Shown here: piece after piece, positions 37,201 through 43,200 of the stretch
Position numbering within the stretch: the stretch's first letter is position 1
How the letters are laid out: each line of letters opens with the position of its first letter
Source of the DNA: Siphonodentalium dalli
Lineage: Eukaryota; Mollusca; Scaphopoda; Gadilida; Siphonodentaliidae
Assembly: GCA_032622095.1 (NCBI GenBank)
Contig: CP136065.1
Span: forward strand, 66,085,031-66,149,030
Direction of reading: 5' to 3'
Length of the DNA: 64,000 bases
Translations under genes and position numbers: made by a program
Notes under the pieces: generated by a model
The model's database searches: none
Told to the model about the DNA's origin: nothing
What the model saw: only the letters and a program-made list of their open reading frames with translations

Positions 37201-40200
37201 ACCGCAATTATGTTTGCACCGATTATAATCTATTCTGACATATAAAAATACGAATAAAAAGGTTGCACATGCGGGGTTTCGGAACCAATTGCACGGGCCT
37301 GAAATTGACTTTCTGTGGTCTAGCCAGTACTATAAAATCCTTTTAATTCGTGGGGGTTTGACCTAACCACAAATAAACATCCAATGAAATAATTGACTCA
37401 AGAGTTTGTAAAGTAAATCTCCATATTCGAGATGGAAACGAAGATTGGGCATACAGTCTGTTTTTGGCATGTCGTAAAATGGGTTGACAAAAAACACGGA
37501 AGATGAAATGAAATGTAATTAATTTGTTAGTGGCCTGTTGATAATTGCTTACATACATCGTATGATCCCTGCTACAATAGTTTGTATAAACAATGCTCAA
37601 TGAATTGGTCTCTTAACCCTTTACCCAACAGAAGGGCCCTGTGCCAATGCATTCTCTTATATATGCGAGTCGACCATAGGTCGCCTCGCATATATAAGAG
37701 AATGCATTGGCTTAACACATTAAAAATTATAAAATTGTTAAAGAATGTAAGAAAAAATGGTAAAAAGTGTTAAAACAGATTTTTTTTAGGCCAATGCATT
37801 CTCTTATATATGCGAGGCGACCTATGGTCGACTCGCATATATAAGAGAATGCATTGGCACAGGGCATAACTGTAACTATCACAATGTGGTCAAGGAGACG
37901 GTTCCAATGATATCCATATTTGTATGGTTCTATTGAGACAGACCGAAGATATTTTAGGCTGTTGAAGCTTTATTTGGCCGGTTTGTTGGGTAAAGGGTTA
38001 ATAAAGGCTAATGGTTTCACCACACCCAGGTTACATAAAACAATAAATGACTACCTCACCAGTGTGTGAAATGAAGACGGTCAAGCCTTGAAATAGGGTG
38101 TCTGTCGTTTGCAGAATGAGGTCCCCAGAGGGTGAATTTAGTAATGCTACCCCACATAGCGGGCTAGCATCACCAAATTCACCCTCTGGGAACCTCATTC
38201 TGCTGAGGTGTAAGCAGAATGATTGCCCCAGAGGGTGAATTTGGTGATGCTAGCCCACTATGCGAGGTAGCATCACTAAATTCACCCTCTGGGGACCTCA
38301 TTCTGCAAATGACAGACACACTATTTCAAGGCTTGAAGACGGTAGCTATTAGTGCATTGATTGAATGATGTCCTGTCAGCGCCGGAATACCTGGGTTCCG
38401 ATTTCTCAATAATGTCCACTCTAAGATGTCATAAACTTTCTATTGTAGGACACGTTGATGTGGAAATCTGATCCACAAATTCATGCCCCCACATGGATAT
38501 TTGATTGAAATATCACGCCCCCACGAATTAGCCTATTTATAAGAAACCTGATGAAATCAAAGCCATTCACATTAATACATACCTCAAGAAGATAGAAATA
38601 TCTCTTGAAAGATGGTGAATCTGGGTCTTCTAATCCATAGAGTTGTTTGTTGAAAAACAAGAAGATATCCTGCAAATAATAAAGACATATTTCTGATATA
38701 AATAATGAAAATGTTAAACTGGGATCAATATGAAAATGTCAATGACACTGTAGCTAAACTTAGGTAGGGGAATAATTTAATGGTTGACAGTAAATGGTGG
38801 CATAGGAAAGGTGCTAATTGAAATGTCTATCCTGTGCCAACGAATTTAGTCATGCAAAGAGTAGAATCCAAGATGGCTGCTGGAGGCCATGTTTTTTTGG
38901 CCAATTGACCCCAAAAGGACTCGTTCCCATCTACCTGTCATTGTTAACATCCATGACAAATTTCATGAAGATCTGACCAAAGCTACGACCTGTAGCCCGC
39001 GCCAAAGGATATAGTCATGCAAAGAGTAAAATCCAAGATGGTGGCCATTTTTTTTGGCCGAACGACCCCAAAATCACTCGTTCCCATCTACATGTCAATA
39101 TTAATATCTATGACATATTTCATGATGATCAGACAAACAGTACGACCTGTAGCCCGCGCCAATGGATTGAATTTTGAAATCCAAGATGGCCACCAGCGGC
39201 CATGTTTTTTGGCCGAACGACCCCAAAATGAGTCGTTCCCATCTACATGTCAATGTCAACATTCATGAGAAATCTCATAAAGATCAGACCAAAGGTACGA
39301 CCTGTAGCCCGCGCCAAAGGAAATTGTTGACGGACACACGGATACACGGATGACCGATGCCAAACCATGGCAATAGCTCAAAAAGTTGAGCTAATAATGG
39401 CACGGTGGTCCAGTGGTTAGCATGCTCAACTCGTAACGTCATAGGGTGTTCGATTCCTGCTCTGCCATTGAACGTTAAACATTTCGTTGGTTGCCTTCAA
39501 GCAATCTCATACTAACGTTGTCGCGGGGGATATTGTCAGTATGATAATCCCAGCCCTCGAAATTAGTAAAAAATGTTCCACGGCAAATTTTATGATGTGG
39601 CATGTTAGATGCCATATGTTACCACAGCTTTTCCCACGGCATTGCTACTTGCCGTGGCCAATTTCAAGGGCTGATAATCCTGATGCACCCATTAGCTACT
39701 CTGATTACCTCCTCCTAAGTGAGGATGGGTAATCAATGCCCTATGACGGGGTAATAATCATGTAAAGCGCATTGAAACTAATTTACTGTGGAAGGCGCCA
39801 TATAAATGTATAGATTATTATTATTTTATGACATTGTATTGTGTCTATGTACACACTGACTTGGATGTCTCAATACATTAGTTATATTGCCTCTTTCTCT
39901 AAGGCCTAAACAAATAATACGTTTGTTTCCGCTAACCCGACCGACCCTATTTTAAACCGCCGACCCTAAACTTTTTATTGCCATTGCAAAAAAAAAAAAA
40001 ATTGGACCAAAAAAAAAAAAAAAAAAAAAAATTTTTGTTTTATTTAAAACAATTTTTTTTTTAATTTAGGTCCCAATTCATATCATAACAAGATGAAAAA
40101 CATTTATATATTTATATATATTGACATAAGAAATTTAAGTTTACAAAAAGATTTAAGTTTAACAGTTGGAATCATACTGTAAAGTATGTTTGGCTTTATC

Positions 40201-43200
40201 TAGCTTTCATCTGTGAAAACTTCAAATAATTTGAGTTCAGGTACGGTATGTTATCATTCAGCGTTCAGACTTCAGTATTTCAATCAATTACAGCACAGGA
40301 ACATTAACAATTTGATCAAATCAACCTGGTTATCAAGTGGGATCTCATAATACCAAATGAAAAATTAACATAGAGATTAGTACCATATATAGTCATTACT
40401 ATCTTAATACATGTACATTGTTTCTGTACTACATGTACATGTAGAATTTCTGTATTACATGTACATGTAGTATATTATGTACGGTATGTGTCTCACTTGA
40501 ATTTTATAAAATAGCCTATTTATGAATTAGAGTGATGATGGCAAGTCTAATTTCAAGCAGGATAAGGCTTCCGATAAGATATCTGACAATAACTTATAAG
40601 CATTTCCAATCCATACATATATAAAAAGTTCCAAAGTTATGCTTGAGAAACTTGATAAAATTGACCTCTCTGTAAAATTCAAAATACTGACTCAAAGAGC
40701 CTTAGATTAGATCTAAATGCAATGAATTTTCAAAAATTTTCCAGGGGAAGAACCCCCACCATCATCAGGGGGTCACCCTTCCCAAACATTCCTCTGATCA
40801 GGCCTTCAGGTTATGCCTTCGGCATATCATTGCCCAAAAACAGGTGTCCCCAAAAAATACCTAGATCCTTCACTGAATGCGGAGAAGGTGGTGTTGTGAA
40901 GCCATCCTTAAGAGATCGGTACAAGACGGTCACTCCAATATGTGAACAGTGCAGTGGTGCTGGACTGACTCCAGTTGTCGCCAGACCATATAGGAAATAT
41001 TAGGATTATCAAAGACTATCTTAGTATATAGACTAGTATATATGTAAATATTAAAGCATAAGTAAGATTGAATTGGAGTTTCTAGTTCCTCTGTCATCTG
41101 GGTTAACCTGATTGGGGCTAAGAAGTGCATAGTTTGGGTTATTGACAAGTATTATACAGTTATTTTTAAAGATACTGAAAAAAAAAAAAGTTAACAAAAA
41201 AAAAAAAGTTAAGCCTACCTACCTACCCTAATTTTTGTTAGCTCGTTAGCGGAAACAAAGGTATTATTTGTTTAGGCCTAAAATAGAATTTTCTTTTTCA
41301 ATAAGTGTATATTTTCCATGCTATTTTAGGCCAAACTTTTTTATTTTCCTGCTTTACGGATCCGCCGACCCTGTTTTATATGGCCCGACAAGGACATAAA
41401 AATCAAATATAATTTTTATTTTTATTTTCACAGCCGACAGCTGTTTCTGCTTATCAATAACAAATTATCTAACCACATTTCACTGATTAAAGATGCATAG
41501 GACACACCAACTATAGATATCTCTGGCTTTAATTACTTTTAACTACATCCATGAAAACTGAGAAGTCAGCTTGAGTTTATATGTGTTGGCCACCAAGATA
41601 CCTGTTTGCTTTCTATAAATCTTGACATCTCTTTAAAACTTTAAATGGCCTTTAGAATACATTTTGTATTCCTGGGAATTTACGGTGATCTTTATGACTG
41701 AAGACTGAAGAGTATGTGGGTTTGCTCAAGTTGCACATTCACTATTTATCACTACCGGTACCACTAATCTCACCATTCCCATGTGTTTATTAACCTCTCT
41801 ATACTAAATACTCATTGACCAGACAAGTAGATTCCTCAGGAAAGGTTCAGATAATAAGTTCAACAAGTTCTAAACTTATTATGTGAACATTTCCCACCAA
41901 CTAATAGGAATCCTTCTGCAAATATATTATCTGTCGGCTACTTATTTTTCCATGACATCCATCCAGATGAATAATGGACTATTTCAATGTATACATTATA
42001 ACTGAATGGGGGAGTCCATTTATTCAATAATTAAAATGTTGAACAAAAACAAACCCTTTATTTCTGGATTTTTTCAATATTATTCAATAATCTGAGCTAT
42101 GTTTCAAATAATAGTACTGGATTTGAATTTTGTGATATACATCCGAAAAGTGTTCTCTATAAATGACTGACAGAGAATTATAAAGACACAGTTACAACCT
42201 TAGCGAATGTCCAAAAAAAAAAAAATGATTCGAGCATTTTTATTTTTATTTTTTTTCCGACCGACCCTACCAAAACAAGGTTAAAAAAATCCGTAAAGCA
42301 GAAAAATAAAAAAGTTTGGCCTTAGTTCTCAACTTCTCATAGGTGATATGTGTCCATTTAAACAACACAACATCTAGCTCAACATCGTTGGGCATTTATT
42401 TTGACTAATCGACTGCAAGATTTCAGGGTCAATTTATTTAATAATCAAGTAGCTATCCCAAAGCAAATGTTCAGATAGATCGTTTGTTAAACTTATCTAA
42501 TCATTTCTATCCATAAATAGGACTTCATCTGCACTTTTATTCATCTGTCGACTGCTTTTAACACCTTAACATCCCTCCAATAAAATAATAGACGATTCCA
42601 ATGTGCACTTTTTACTTGACTGGGCAATCCATTTATTATAGAACGGGTTAAACAAAGGAGAATTGCCATACCTTCAACTGATTTTGGTCTCTGTATGGTG
42701 CATCTGGAGCAAATATTCTGAATATGTCTGCGATACAGCAGGCTGCAAGTAGCCTAATATCTTTACTGGCATTTTCTGTGTAATGGAGGCTTCCCAGTTC
42801 CACAGCTAGCGGCACATACGGCTCATGGTCATCTTGTCCCATTTCTTGGAAGGCTCGAGCCAACAGCTAAATAATGAGCAATCATACATTCATAAATATA
42901 GAAACCAGGTATATTATATAGGATACTGTTTACTAGTATTTTATCACTGAGGGCTCCGACTTTTGTAAAGAGACGAAGCCTGGCTCAACTGTGTCTAACA
43001 TATGCAGAATGAGGTCCCCAGAGAGTGAATTCAGCGATGTTACCCCCGCACAGCAGGCTAACATCAACAAATTCACCCTCTGGGGACCTCATTCTGCTTA
43101 AACCTCATCTTCTGGGAAGTATCTATAGACTCAAATTAAGATTGTTTTCAAATACTTTTTCCCTTCTGCTCAGTTTCCATACCCCCTAATTTGCAGAAGA

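Noticed and set aside
39399-39480. Possible functional tRNA gene
   Set aside because: A and B boxes are present but the acceptor stem does not close and the sequence continues into a SINE body and tail.
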